Shown here: piece after piece, positions 1 through 12,800 of the stretch
Numbering within the stretch: position 1 is the stretch's first letter
How the letters are laid out: the number at the start of each line of letters is the position of its first letter
NCBI RefSeq assembly: GCF_000003815.2
Contig: NW_023365977.1
Location: forward strand, 1-34,856
Direction of reading: 5' to 3'
Length of the DNA: 34,856 bases
Origin: Branchiostoma floridae
Taxonomy: Eukaryota; Chordata; Leptocardii; Amphioxiformes; Branchiostomatidae
Made by a program: the position numbers and the translations under genes
The notes under the pieces: generated by a model
Seen by the model: only the letters and a program-made list of their open reading frames with translations
Databases searched by the model: none
What the model was told of the DNA's origin: nothing

Positions 1-1433
1 ATTTGCCATACATTGTCAGAAAGACATGCAATGTCACAATTTGTAGGTTACCAGCGAATTTAGTTTGATTGAATATGCCATGTACAAGTGTAATGTGTAG
101 CTGGCAAATTTGATCCTGCCATTTTGTCCCTGCATTGCCAGCGCACCTTGGGCAGCATGTAAAATGCAAGACAGGAACATAACATTCCAAATTTTCAACC
201 AGCTTCTAGCCACACTTTTATAGATTAAACTGCAATATTTTTATATATAGCCAGCCAATATTCTGTTCTGCATGGTGATCTCCTTACATATACAAAAAGT
301 GCCATGAGGCAGATATTAATTATACCTTACATGGTGGCATTTCAAACAACAATAACTACACCTTGCTGTTGATGTAGTTAATGTGTGGTAATAACTGGAG
401 CTCAAATCCGACAATATTGCATGCAGCATTTACTGGATTGAATATTGACATTGCTGGTAATTCATAATGATTCTTCCAGACTTGTTTTACATGCATCAAG
501 TAAAATCTCTGTTGGCTGTAATTAATGCTATATACTATGGTGGATCGTAATGCTTTCCCCATAGCCATTAGGTGCGCTATGTTGTACGTGCAGCTCCTGG
601 TGTCACATGACTGCTGGCGCCTGACTGTGCTGACATGACAGTGACAAATGTTAGAAGGGAGTGCACAGGAGCTGTGTTCTCAGCTGTACTACTGACAGAA
701 TGGTTATCACTGGAGCCTAACATGATTCTCATCATTAGGCAATGTAATGATTAAATCCTTAGCATTTCTTTCCTGGATGGCTGAAAAAAGTAATAACTGA
801 GATTGTCATTGTAGCGCCATATTTTTAATCTTCCATATCTTTTCTGCACAGTTTAAGATGTTGCATCTGCCTATGCTGTGCAGTTTATCCATGGTGCTCA
901 ATAATGCTTAACCTATTATTATTCAATAACTATAAAGCAAGTCAGCTATATATGGTTTTCATTTGTCAATGATGGAAAAAGAAATAGATATAAACTTGGA
1001 AAAAAAATGGTCCAACTGTAACATATGTATGGGTTCCTCTCTGGACTTACACTGATAGAACCACTGAAGGAATTGCAAGAAATGATACAGAACAAATGCT
1101 TTAAATGATAAGAAATATTTTACTAATGAAACAGGAAATTAGTTTTTTTTTTTTTTCAAGATTGCAAAATTTTCAGTTTCCTATGATATTGACTCAAGTT
1201 AGTGATTACCTGTGGTTTTTACTAAGGGCAATAGCTTCCTGTAAAATTAGAGAAGCATTTGGGTTTTAACAAAATTATAGGATGCGATACACATGGTACA
1301 TTCTTCAGATGGAAGTAGGGGAGGGGGGCATTGGACCCATAGCTAGCTAAGGCTGTACTATTTTTGCAGTGGTAAACTCGGTCAGTTTTGGGCATGAAAA
1401 GACTGAACAGCTGTCAGGATTTACCGGGGCCAA
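1..1433. other. No gene recognised
   Basis: AT-rich sequence without a convincing exon on either strand; open frames are short and lack recognisable composition. A poly-T run lies at 1143-1156. Confidence 0.6.
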
Positions 1434-1455
1434 ATGGCGGCAGCAGCGAGTACAG
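1434..1455 (+). CDS. Possible first coding exon of a plus-strand gene
   Basis: ATGGCGGCAGCAGCGAGTACAG followed by GTTTGT reads M-A-A-A-A-S-T and one base, then a plausible donor. A CAAATGGCGGC context resembles YY1-type initiator/start sites of housekeeping genes, and the segment is locally GC-rich in AT-rich surroundings. No downstream exon could be joined to it with confidence; gaps at 1719-2051 and 2705-2804 may hide some. This is a weak call based on motif alone. Confidence 0.22.
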
Positions 1456-1718
1456 GTTTGTTCTGGAGTAAAACTAGATTTGATGTGAAGCAGACATGTT
1501 AGGTAAAAATGTGTTGTTGGTGGTTAAATTTGCTTTGGTCTGTATATATTGGACTAATCAGTAAGACAATAGACAGGATGGGAACAAGCATAGAAAGTGA
1601 ACACCATGCTCAGAAGCAGCGTGTCTTTGTGAAGGGTGTGGACAATTCCTGTAAGCCATGCTGGAGGGTACTAGTGGAAAGCTCATCTTAATTAGTATAC
1701 CTAGTAGTTGCTTGACCT

Positions 1719-2051
1719 NNNNNNNNNNNNNNNNNNNNNNNNNNNNNNNNNNNNNNNNNNNNNNNNNNNNNNNNNNNNNNNNNNNNNNNNNNNNNNNNNN
1801 NNNNNNNNNNNNNNNNNNNNNNNNNNNNNNNNNNNNNNNNNNNNNNNNNNNNNNNNNNNNNNNNNNNNNNNNNNNNNNNNNNNNNNNNNNNNNNNNNNNN
1901 NNNNNNNNNNNNNNNNNNNNNNNNNNNNNNNNNNNNNNNNNNNNNNNNNNNNNNNNNNNNNNNNNNNNNNNNNNNNNNNNNNNNNNNNNNNNNNNNNNNN
2001 NNNNNNNNNNNNNNNNNNNNNNNNNNNNNNNNNNNNNNNNNNNNNNNNNNN
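1719..2051. other. Assembly gap (333 N)
   Basis: A run of N; any frames across it are meaningless. Confidence 0.99.
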
Positions 2052-2389
2052 ATATTATCAGTCTGAAATATGTGCCTGATGTATGCATAAGGATCTAACC
2101 ACATTATTTAACCAGTCATGTTGAAAGCTGTTAGTGCATGGAACTATTGCTAGCCTAGATGGGCACCATCTATTCTTGGAACAGCCTGCATTCATGTGGA
2201 AATGTCATGTAATACTAATGCTACCTAAACCCCATGGGAGTAACTATTAGCTGGCTGCATTTGAGTAGTCTAGGCCGGCCAGTGACAAAATCAGCATGCA
2301 CACAACACGTTTCGTGTGTTTGTCATAAAACTTGACATTATTTTCTCGAAGAACAGCATTCATTAGGTCTTGTTTAGTTCCTTTCCCAA

Positions 2390-2480
2390 GAGCGCTACAT
2401 CGGTAGCATGTCAAGGCCTTCAAACCCAGGACCTCTGGTGTCTGGGCCAACCAACCATACCTTTCTGCCAATGACAACTT
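2390..2480 (-). repeat. Possible degenerate tRNA-derived SINE relic
   Basis: On the minus strand, TGGTTGGCCCAGACACCAGAGGTCCTGGGTTTGAAGGCC is followed by CTCTTGGGAAAGGAACTAA. The GGTTTGAAGGC part resembles a box B, and the order box B then CTTGGGAAAG is also seen in the better SINE at 12959-13262. Box A is poor. A short open frame covering this stretch is probably incidental. Confidence 0.3.
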
Positions 2481-2704
2481 ACATTTCAACACCAAAGTAG
2501 TAGCTGTATAATACTATAGGACTAAGATGTTGACTAATGCAATAATTTCAGTGTAGCCAGGAATAGATTTATCTGTCTGGGAGTTGAGACAAAAGCTGAC
2601 AGTATGCAGCAAGGAGCTGACCTGAACTAAGCAATAATTATCCATCATTGATCATGGATATCTGTTTCGAAGAACTAACATTATACATTTGACATTCTAA
2701 GGCT

Positions 2705-2804
2705 NNNNNNNNNNNNNNNNNNNNNNNNNNNNNNNNNNNNNNNNNNNNNNNNNNNNNNNNNNNNNNNNNNNNNNNNNNNNNNNNNNNNNNNNNNNNNNNN
2801 NNNN
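2705..2804. other. Assembly gap (100 N, probably unknown size)
   Basis: Exactly 100 N. Confidence 0.99.
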
Positions 2805-4399
2805 TGTCAGTACTTGATATCATCTGACCTCGTGCAATTAGTAGAACTATATGGATGGGAATTAATGTTTTATGAGCCATTTTGCATATTTAATGATCAA
2901 GTACATGATAATTTACTTCTTTGTATCTCCATATTGTCAATAAAAGTGGGTCCTAGAAGCACGGAATGTATGCAGTGATACAATTACAAGCAATAACTGT
3001 ATCAAATTTAAAGCCATGGAACAGGCCACAGCTTATGTCCCAATCGGCAATATATTAGGTTGTTTTATGCAGGGAAAACCTGTGCCCCTTTGTGGGCCCC
3101 AATGTGCACAATACCAAATACGGCAATATTCCATTCCCCCTAGGTTGGCTGTATATAACATGTATATCAGATGAGAAACTCATCTTTTAATAGGTCCCTA
3201 ACCTGGTAGAATGGCCAATCAGCCAGCCAAATTACAGCTTTTTGGGAACGTGTCCTTCCTATTCCCTATAGTTCCAGAGATACTCACAGGTTATAGAGGC
3301 ACAGATGTACTACAGCAGGGTTTTACAGCCATCCATTTATAAATGTATTGTGTGGGGACATAATTGGGGCCTGGTTATGAGAGGTTACTGAGAGTGTTTT
3401 CATCCATTGGTTTTTGCAGATACTGTCATGTCACTTCTGTCATTTTGATAAACCAACGTGTTTCATTAGTTCATTAAAAAAAATAATTATATACAATATA
3501 CCTTGTAAGTTGTCGTACATGCAGTCAAGGGATATTTTGCATACATATGTTATGATTACCTGGATTCAATCGTGCCTCCCATGCTTATCTAATGCTCAGC
3601 TTGCTTCCACTGTTCCAGGGCAGAAATTGTAATGCTGTTTCAGCAGTTACATGTAAACTCTTAAAACTTATCCCTGCCTGTAAGGTATAGGAAATTTGGT
3701 ATAGGACTAAAATTTCTAAACTGCCCAAAGAAATAATTAGATCACTGCCACCTCTGTGCTGGTTGTACTTGTATATTGTAGTTATACTGTAGAAGGATAA
3801 AGGTGTTATAATATAAGCAATTACAATACATTCAAGATGAATATGAATATGATGATGTATTGACTTGTTAAGTTGAATGCAATCAGTTGTAACATGTGGA
3901 ACATATGATATTCTGCTGCATCATGGTTGCAGAAGAAGAATGATGCTTATCAAGCACATGCCTGATAAAATCTTAGCTTGCATGTCACTGCATTTGATTT
4001 TGATATTGCGGCATGCTTACATCATAGTGACTGTTGCAGGAATTACACACTCTTGATTTAAGCTTGGTTCTCTATTTAACAATAAGTCATTGTCATATTG
4101 TCGCTTTCTGTTGTGTGGATTCATCTTGTTTTTGCACTCTCATTTTGTGTGGTATTCCTCTGTGTGCCTGGTGTTACCCTCTAACCCCTCGTAACATTTG
4201 GTAGTAACCCCCTGTAACCCCATGTTTGTGTTTGCCTATGAATTAGGTTTAACTTTTTTAATTATACATCAATTTTTTTAACTAAACATTAACTTTTTGA
4301 ATTGTATGTTAATTTTTGAACGTAGGATCATTTTATTCATATGTTGTCAATTGATGGTGTCGGCAACGTAGTAACTAATTTCTTGAAGAAAAGTTATAT
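2805..4399. other. No gene recognised; one short tandem repeat
   Basis: AT-rich noncoding-looking sequence apart from the degenerate 20-bp repeat at 4251-4330. Confidence 0.55.
4251..4330 (+). repeat. Degenerate 20-bp tandem repeat, four copies
   Basis: Four consecutive 20-base units start at 4251, 4271, 4291 and 4311, each beginning AAYTTTTTKAA. The consensus is about AACTTTTTTAATTATACATT, with divergence rising in the last unit. Confidence 0.65.
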
Positions 4400-4499
4400 N
4401 NNNNNNNNNNNNNNNNNNNNNNNNNNNNNNNNNNNNNNNNNNNNNNNNNNNNNNNNNNNNNNNNNNNNNNNNNNNNNNNNNNNNNNNNNNNNNNNNNNN
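4400..4499. other. Assembly gap (100 N, probably unknown size)
   Basis: Exactly 100 N. Confidence 0.99.
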
Positions 4500-5379
4500 T
4501 TGTGAAGATTTGTCTTCTAAGGTCTAATAGTGCAACTTCAGTGTGATTCACTGGTAAGATTTCTTACTTTGATAAATGACAGTGCTGTCAGATTCCTGAT
4601 GAAGGCAGCTTGTGTAATTATAGTTAACTCTCTCTGCTGAGTGCGTACTGTGGTTGAGGTGATTTATGGGGTAAATATGTGGAGATCTGGAAGTGCTTCA
4701 TCAGTTTTTGCATGACTTGTCAGAAAGTGAAGCACTGGTCTATTGATGTAGTGTCAAGTGTACTCAAGCTTAAAGTTTTCAGCGGTGATTAAGATGAAAC
4801 AAGTCAATGAGCCCAAACTATGCGACTTAAAAAGCAAGGTAACCTAGCACTGTTTCTTACTGTTTGTATTGCGATTTGCAGTTGGAGGATTGTTGAGCAC
4901 AAGTAATTAGATGTTAGTCCAGTAGCACAAACTATATACGTATGTAATTGGATGTACATTTATGTACATGCTTCCCTTGACTGAGATATTGAATCTTGTG
5001 TATGATATACAAGTACATTTGTCTGATGTAGTGTGATGATGTAATCTGATCTTCCTATCAGTCATTGTCATGGAGATGTTGTCAAGGACACCTTTCCTGT
5101 TGTCTGCAGTCTCGCTCTTTTTTGTTTGTTTTATTATAAAGATGTTGGAATCTGGTCAAACTTGATGTAGATGTATCAATTGATAAGTAAACCAATGGTT
5201 GATACCCACCGATGCTTGTGTTTGTGAAATTTCCTATGGCTGATTTTATGACACCTGTCTTTCATTTGGAGTCCAGTATAGTTCAAAAGATAGTTCATTT
5301 AAGATTTTTTATCTTGATTTGAAATTACAAGGAGTAACCCAGTAAGAACAATAAAATGTCATAAACCCATTTTTTGTAG

Positions 5380-5553
5380 GGGAATGAGAGCTTGTGGATA
5401 AATGTGTGGATATCCACCCAAGGGAAGACTGGCCTGTCTGAAGAAAAGACAACAAAGTTTTACAGTTTCCGTGCAATTTATTGGTCTGCTGTTACAGTAA
5501 CAAATTTGTTCAATATGATGACAGTCCTCTTAGATGACAGTTTTATCAAGTAA
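5380..5553 (+). CDS. Possible plus-strand exon (terminal or internal), unknown product
   Basis: An acceptor-like tract (CATTTTTTGTAG) precedes a frame open for 57 codons, starting GNESLWINVWISTQGKTG and ending LLDDSFIK, followed at once by TAA. The same bases contain a strong donor (ATCAA|GTAAGTAC), so this is either a last exon ending at 5553 or an internal exon ending at 5549. The peptide has mixed, protein-like composition; I do not recognise it. If real it belongs to a plus-strand gene convergent with the PARP gene. A chance open frame of this length is not excluded. Confidence 0.3.
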   Translation, partial: GNESLWINVWISTQGKTGLSEEKTTKFYSFRAIYWSAVTVTNLFNMMTVLLDDSFIK

Positions 5554-7080
5554 GTACAATATTGTAACCAGTGGCAATTCAAACACCATTTTTACATCCT
5601 GGCAGCAGTAACTGGTAATTAAACCCAAATTTGGTCTTCCCTGTTCTTAACATATAAATCTTGTCTCAAGCTGGTCTGTCCAACATTGCTACTCTGGTAT
5701 GCAGGCAATACACACTGAGGTGGCATTAGTTACATGAACATGGCTTTTACTTCAACTGAAACCATACATTGTCATTTCCAAACTGACATGAGTTTGTTGG
5801 CACTCATGTTTTTGGCATTATGTCATGATTTTGAAATGCAAGCTGAATCACATAAACAAAAAGACCCATCAGGTGGCAAAAACTCATCCACTAATCAACT
5901 GCATAGACAACACCCAGGAACAGTTCAAGCTTTGTAAAGTTTGTAAGAAAAGATCTGGGAACATGCTCACTATTGCTGTATGCATCAGAACATGCTGTAA
6001 CACAAACATGGGCTGTAACATAATCATCCACATGATGCAATGGCTAACAACCAAACCAACCACCTTTTTTTGTGTGCAGACTTTTTTTTTAAACATGTTC
6101 ACTTCTGTGTAACAAAAGCTCCTTGTGTGTAATATGCAACACTTGATGTCTGCATATCAAGACATATGAACAACTCACATGGAAGAAGTTTCAGGGGTGT
6201 CTCAAAAGCCACTTTTCTGATGTGCTAACAAGTTAAAAGCTATGAAAGTGGCAGGCATACCAGTAGCACCAATATTAATTAACCTGGCAACGACTTAGGA
6301 TATATATGTATAAACATTGGAGGGAGAAGATATTTCACTTACATTGCCTTGGGCTTTTTTTAGTCTTTGAGACTGCCCTGAGCAGCATTAGCAATAATAG
6401 CATAGCATGTAGTGCCAATACAATAGCATACAAATTGTAATAAGCAACATTTCACAATAATTAACAGCTAGGTGTTATCCTACTTGATGCACCTCTAAAT
6501 GGAACTGAATAAAACAGGTTAGCGTTCTGATTCTAGGATATGACGTAGAATGCAGGATTGTTTAGTGTTAAAAATTTGGCAGGAGCCATTGCTTAGATGA
6601 ATGAAGGACAGCTGAGGCAAAAACGACCTTAAAAAATAATTTGACCTGGGTCTAGAAATAATGAAAAAATGCCAATCAGAATCTTCGCTATCATATCCTA
6701 CGACATTGTACTTGCCAGGCCAATGTATATGATTACAAAATTAGGTAAAATACAATGCTGCATAATGTAATGTGTGAAATGGTCAATTTGAACAGATTTC
6801 GATCTCACTTTCAAAACAGTTAGCAATGGTCAATTAAGTCTTCACAATTACTGTTACTATGTTCAGTTACATGTACGATCACGTGTACTACTACGTACCA
6901 ATAGTGACTACGTCAAAGAATCATTATGCACTCATCAACATTAGATCTACCAGGATCTACACCATACTCATTATTGATATCACTGATTCAGAAGAAAAAT
7001 ATCTTAAAGCAGTCTGTGTTATGCAAAATCTCCCTTTCTAGGGCTTTGTAATCAATACATGGCATACATACCAATTCAAA
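5554..7080. other. No gene recognised
   Basis: AT-rich, with short open frames on both strands of poor composition. It may include 3' flank or UTR of a convergent plus-strand gene, but nothing supports an exon. Confidence 0.5.
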
Positions 7081-7086
7081 TTTATT
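7081..7086 (-). terminator. Candidate polyadenylation signal of the PARP gene
   Basis: On the minus strand these bases read AATAAA, about 415 bases downstream of the TAG stop at 7500. It is the first canonical hexamer I see after the stop outside the N run at 7172-7317, which could hide another. Confidence 0.45.
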
Positions 7087-7171
7087 GCGCAACTTCTATA
7101 TTTTATAACTACTGCTTTTCTAAGCTGCGGATCAATCTAATCAAGTCAATCTGCATCTGACACACGAGCAT

Positions 7172-7317
7172 NNNNNNNNNNNNNNNNNNNNNNNNNNNNN
7201 NNNNNNNNNNNNNNNNNNNNNNNNNNNNNNNNNNNNNNNNNNNNNNNNNNNNNNNNNNNNNNNNNNNNNNNNNNNNNNNNNNNNNNNNNNNNNNNNNNNN
7301 NNNNNNNNNNNNNNNNN
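7172..7317. other. Assembly gap (146 N) within the probable 3' UTR
   Basis: A run of N between the stop codon and the candidate polyadenylation signal of the PARP gene. An adjacent minus-strand frame (AEVGPVTSIDLVMDKPLGKI, below 7410) reads protein-like but has no supported splice context. Confidence 0.95.
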
Positions 7318-7499
7318 ACTTCTCCTGGACATCTGTACTGGCATACCAATTTTCCCCAAAGGCTTATCCATCACCAAATCTATACTGGTAACAGGGCCAA
7401 CCTCTGCCACAGCCTAGTTCATGTCACTAATACAGTAACTATATATCAAATCACTTGTATCATCCCTCCTACCACTTCCATACAGGAAGTATGATGCAT

Positions 7500-9893
7500 C
7501 TAGCCCTCAAACTGTATGAGGTATCTGAGCCGAACTTGGGCAGCGTCATACACGATGTACTCATTGTTCTGAAGGTACCAGTAATGTCCTTTGTCAGGAG
7601 GTGGTGGGTTCTCAACAATCTCACCCAAAGGAATGGTCACACCTGGAAAGAAATGGAAATGCTGTTGTTCATTTGCTCTACTGGTGCTATGTAGTAACAA
7701 TAACTTCATAACTTACACAATAACTTACCAATTGCAGATTTTAAAACTGTAGAGAGACAGAACAGCAGTACCTTGTTGGACTGTAATGCTCCCTGTAGCA
7801 CGTGGCTCCCTCCTGCCCACACCTTTGGTGGAATGGAAACCCTCAGGAGCCCTCTCCATGTAAGTGGAGCTGTACAGGTCTTGCGGGTTTCCAAGGGCAA
7901 CCTGATAGTGAGATTGAAAATATATCAAAATGACTCATACTGCTGTAGATAACAACGATACGTATCATTCAACAAAACTTGTGTGTAAATTCCAGTTAAT
8001 TCTTTTACAACGTATGTTGTATATAGTGACGATTCATACTTAACTGTAGAGTGAATGCATAAGGTAAACATACCTTTGCCAAATAAACCAGGTTTGTTAT
8101 GTAGAATAATGTCTGTAGACAAATGCGTTATTCATTTCATTTTTTTCATAATTATATGCTTAGAGTTGGTTTATAAAATTTCGACATTGATTATGCAAAT
8201 TAGATCCCAAGTTACAATTAATTGATATCAAATTGTATCAAGCATTACTTAAGCTATCAGCATCCAAAAATCATGATGATCCTTCAATCCATTCTTGACT
8301 TATTCACTTTCAAAGTCTTTAATTTAAATACACCTCTTACTCTCTTTCTCAGTTACATATGTGACAACTTTGATGAAAGTACTATAAAGGAATGCAGTGG
8401 ATTTATGAACTTTTCCTAATCAATTATCCAAATTAGCTGTTAATTTACGTTCATATTTTCTCATTAATTATGCAAATGAGATCATCATTTGCGTGATAAA
8501 TATGTATTGACATTTCTCTCTTTCTCAGCTACATATGTGACAAGTTTTAAAGTCCTATCATGGAATGTAGTGAATTTATAAAGATCCTCATTAATTATGC
8601 AAATTAGCTGTTGATTTGCATAATTGGTATCTCATTATGTAGGTCTTCACTTACGCTACCTACATACCAAAAAACATGATGATCCGTCAACATGTTCATA
8701 TTTTCTCATTAATTATGCAAATGAGGTCATAATTTGCATAATTTATATCTATCAACATTTCTCTCCTTCCCAGATACATATGTGACAAGTTTGAAAGTCC
8801 TATCATGGAATGCAGTGGATTTATAAATTTTACTCATTAATTATGCAAATTAGCTGTTGATTTGCATAATTAGTATACCATTATGTAAGTCATCACTCAT
8901 TCTATCTACATACCAAAAATCATGACGATCCGTCAACACATTGTAGAGTTATTCTCGTCCAAAGTTTGAAAGGAAACTGGCGCCTGCAGTTCCAAACAAG
9001 CCGCTAGGGGGCCCAAACTCACAGCACTTACTCTCTGCCTCAAGGACTATCTACCACTCAAAAATCATGATCACAGCATGTCGAGAACAGGAGATATCAA
9101 AAATTGAGGTTCTGCTGCAGTACCTTAGCAAGCCGCTAGGGGACCCATTATCGAACTTGACCTTCGTTTTCCCGACCCCTACCCACCTACCAAATATTAT
9201 CGGGATCCATCCAAGACTTCTTGAGTTATGCTGTTAACACACAGACAGACACACAGACTCACAAGCCCAAAACATAACCTTAGCCATTCTGGCAAAGGTA
9301 ATAAACTCTAGACTTTGATGTCAAAATTACATGTATACAAAACAAAAAAGACAACTTGATAAGACAAACCTCGCACAGTAACATGAAGTTAGTGTTGCTG
9401 GATGACCCAAAGGCAAAGTTGTCACAGTAGTTTTTGCTCTTGGAAAATAGATCAGCAAAGTAGATGCCCTGTAGAAAGAGATAAAAAGAATTATGACCAT
9501 ATTGTCATACTTAAATTCTAGCAACTGTGAGCTACCGATATCTCAAATATCTCAACACTAATGTACCCAATCCTTTCTTAACTGGAAAGTCACTTTGTAC
9601 AGTGTAAGGTGCAATACAATATATGACTTGTACAATGTGATTCCTTTCAAAAGCAGGCACTTAAGTTTGATTGCAGGGAAGTGACTGCAATGACCGTACC
9701 TTGCCAAACATATATCCAGTGGTAGGAGCTTCAGGTGGAGCCACCAGCAGCCCCTTGTGCAGGATGCTGATGAGGTTGGTGGGGCTGGTGCCATGGAACA
9801 GCAGCTGGGAGTTCCCCAACCCACAGTTGGACAGCCGCTCCGTCTCCCCTGGACGAGCTAGTCTGAAGATGGCCTTCACTTTTGCATTCTTGT
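7500..9893 (-). CDS. Exons 43-46: PARP catalytic domain and stop codon
   Basis: Exons are 9893-9700, 9468-9370, 7901-7772 and 7642-7500 (TAG). Exon 43 has LLFHGTSPTNLISILHKGL and APPEAPTTGYMFGK; the His of FHG is the NAD+-binding His. Exon 44 begins GIYFADLFSKSKNYC, giving the catalytic-site Tyr. Exon 46 has NNEYIVYDAAQVRLRYLIQ, giving the Glu needed for polymer elongation. The H-Y-E triad is therefore complete, as in polymerising rather than mono-transferase PARPs. Exon 43 starts with two bases of a split codon (phase 1), so the preceding exon must also end in phase 1, consistent with one exon lost in the 9995-10235 gap. The 1.5-kb intron between exons 44 and 45 is filled with repeats. Confidence 0.96.
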
Positions 9894-12800
9894 CTGCAAA
9901 AGACAGGTTCAAGATTGTCTCTTTGATTGCCCAGGTACAGTTAAACTTTGATTCTTCCTTTACTCAACACACTTAGCAGTCACATTGCCAAAGCNNNNNN
10001 NNNNNNNNNNNNNNNNNNNNNNNNNNNNNNNNNNNNNNNNNNNNNNNNNNNNNNNNNNNNNNNNNNNNNNNNNNNNNNNNNNNNNNNNNNNNNNNNNNNN
10101 NNNNNNNNNNNNNNNNNNNNNNNNNNNNNNNNNNNNNNNNNNNNNNNNNNNNNNNNNNNNNNNNNNNNNNNNNNNNNNNNNNNNNNNNNNNNNNNNNNNN
10201 NNNNNNNNNNNNNNNNNNNNNNNNNNNNNNNNNNNCCCATTGGAGTAGAATTCATATGGCCTACTTTTAGAATTGAGGGCATTGTTCATGCTAGCAATCT
10301 TTAAAAAAGTTCAGTTACATCCTGTGAATAAATGGAAATAACTGTGAGGGACAGGTGTCTGCTGTATCAGTTGTTATATATGAGATGACCTGAACAGACC
10401 AGTCATATCATCTCAATTTCCTTTTCTTTCTGCACACTTACCTTCCCTCTTATGATGGGCACCCACAAGCACCTTACTAGCCACCTCCAAGTCCATTAGG
10501 CTGGCCAGCTTGTCAAATTCCCGCTTGATGTCACGCTGATCATTTAGGGCTCTTATCTTCTCATGGGAGAAACCACCAGGGGGGATGAGCTGGTAGTACT
10601 TGTTACTCAGCTCTGCAACCTGTGGTTACAGTGTAGTCATATTTAGGAATGGACAGATGGATGCTGGCAAGTATGTAATAGTGTGCAATCTCATGTATTT
10701 TACATGGTTACAAAGAAAGGACTCTACAAATAATGCACACAGAAATTAACTTAAGAATACAGATGGAAGAAACATGTATGTATACTACATGTAACAGCTA
10801 CTTCAGTATTTTTTACACTCTATAAAGTAACCACATACAACTTAATCAGTCTAAATAAGGGAAGAGCTTTAAGTAACACAGTCCACAAATGCTAGGATGC
10901 AGTCTTTTACATAGAAGTCTGGTATAGCTGACAATATCTACTGATGACATGTCTGTTGCCAGGGATGCTGACCTTCTCCATGTCCTCCTGGTACTGTTCA
11001 ACATCTGGGAAGGTCTCCTCCTGCCCCTTCTCTGCCTTCTCAACCACCTTCCTACAAACAACATTAGTATCAGCAGGTAGTCATTTCTAAGCTTGGAAAT
11101 TGGAAAATGTGATGGAAGGTAGGTTAACATGATTTTCTTTTATTCCACAACACTCCATCACCTGTGCTGTCCTTAGCATTGCTGACACATTTCAAAGAGT
11201 TCTTGGCTTACCATATACAAACTGCTCTCAATCAACAATGCACAAACAATAGTTGAGTCCATTCAACAACAGACTTGCAATTTATACACAAATGGTTTCC
11301 ATAGCAATGAAGTATCCTCCAAGTAAAATATCTAACTGCATGGGATACGGCACACTCTGTTCTTATGTTGACCACAATATATGACATTACACTATATGTT
11401 AAGGTTCTAAGATTTAAGCCAAGTCAGGAATACTGATAAAGTAAGAAGAAACTAAATTCATTTTGTACTTGAAAGTGACACATTGATGGATTTACTTGAT
11501 TTCTCCCAGAATTTTCATTCCCTCCTCCATAGCCTCCCTCCTGAGACGACCAAATGGCATCATGGACTCGTCTACGCCAGTACGCCTCATGCATTCACTG
11601 ATGGTGCGAAGGTTGGTCTGTGGAGAAATGGTACTCAACTTCATCTTTTGCACTATGAATTTGCTTTACTGGATCTTCCTCTGTACTTCCAGCAATTAAG
11701 TCAAGACAAAGTGGCACACTCATTGATCAACTAGAGAAAGATTCAAAATATGAGTCATACAGACAAAATGGAAGGAATGGTTCTCATCCTTACCAGCTCC
11801 TCGATGAAGCCCTTGACCTTGTCCTGTAGTTTGGAAGGCAGTGCCTGGTTGTCGAGGTTGATAGAAATTTTAGCTACCTCCTTCCTACAGTGGGCCTGCT
11901 CTGCTAGAGGGACCAGGTGGTACTTCTTATGCTGCTTCTGGAAACTTTAAAAAGAGGACAGAAGCTTGAAAAAGAAACAAATCCTGTATATCTAATTTGG
12001 TACATTGATATTGTTGATGCTCCTTTGTATGCATATCCAATGAGCTGAAACTTTTTGAACATGGCTGAGTTTCACTACTTCCAAAAACTCTTTTTTTCTA
12101 TGATACAAATACATTCTGTATATGCACCAAGCCCAATAGGCAATACAGAGTAAAATGTATCATTTTGGAATGTTCTTGAGATACTGTGCAGATGCATAAT
12201 GCTCTCAAATTGTTCTGGTGGGGACACAAAATCCACATCTACACAACTACCTTTACCTGTAGATCTAGTACATGTTGCATTGTACAGAATAGCTAACCAT
12301 AATTAGACCAAGAATTTAAACAGACTAACTTCTTAACATCCTTCCAGTCATTTCCAGTCTTGGCCTTAAAGATTTTACAGAACTCCTTGACAGCATCTTC
12401 TGCCTTCAGGAAAGGTGTGCGCTGGAACTGTCCTGAGTCCCCGACCCGGCCCCAGCGGTTCAGCAGGATGTACATGTCCTTCCCCTTCTGGTGAATGACC
12501 TGGGAATCAAACAGCATAAACCTTACAGTCTACATGGGTTCACTCAGCTCACCATGTTAACTAACACAAGCACAACACAGTAGTCTGGATTAAAGGGCAC
12601 ATTTCCAGCAAGCCTTCCAGCAATGGCTTGAATTGTATACTGTATCATAAAGGGAAACTGCTATGCCCTGTAAACAAAGTGGCTTACCTGCATTTTGTAG
12701 AAGTTGTTCATGCCATATGTGCCATATTGCACATCCACCTTGGTTCCCAGCATGTCATATGGCAGGTTAAGTTCTGGGTCGACCAACACTGCCCTACAGG

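Noticed and set aside
1719-2051. Long open frames across N runs
   Set aside because: N codons cannot show stops, so these frames carry no information.
2247-2495. 82-codon minus-strand open frame
   Set aside because: It overlaps a tRNA-SINE-like relic and probably reads through repeat sequence.
7141-7410. Protein-like minus-strand frame beside the gap downstream of the PARP stop
   Set aside because: It lies in the probable 3' UTR, half of it is N, and no splice link to the PARP gene can be shown.
7500-9893. Naming the gene tankyrase
   Set aside because: Ankyrins plus PARP suggest it, but the intact WGR and regulatory domains and absence of SAM place it with PME-5-type enzymes.
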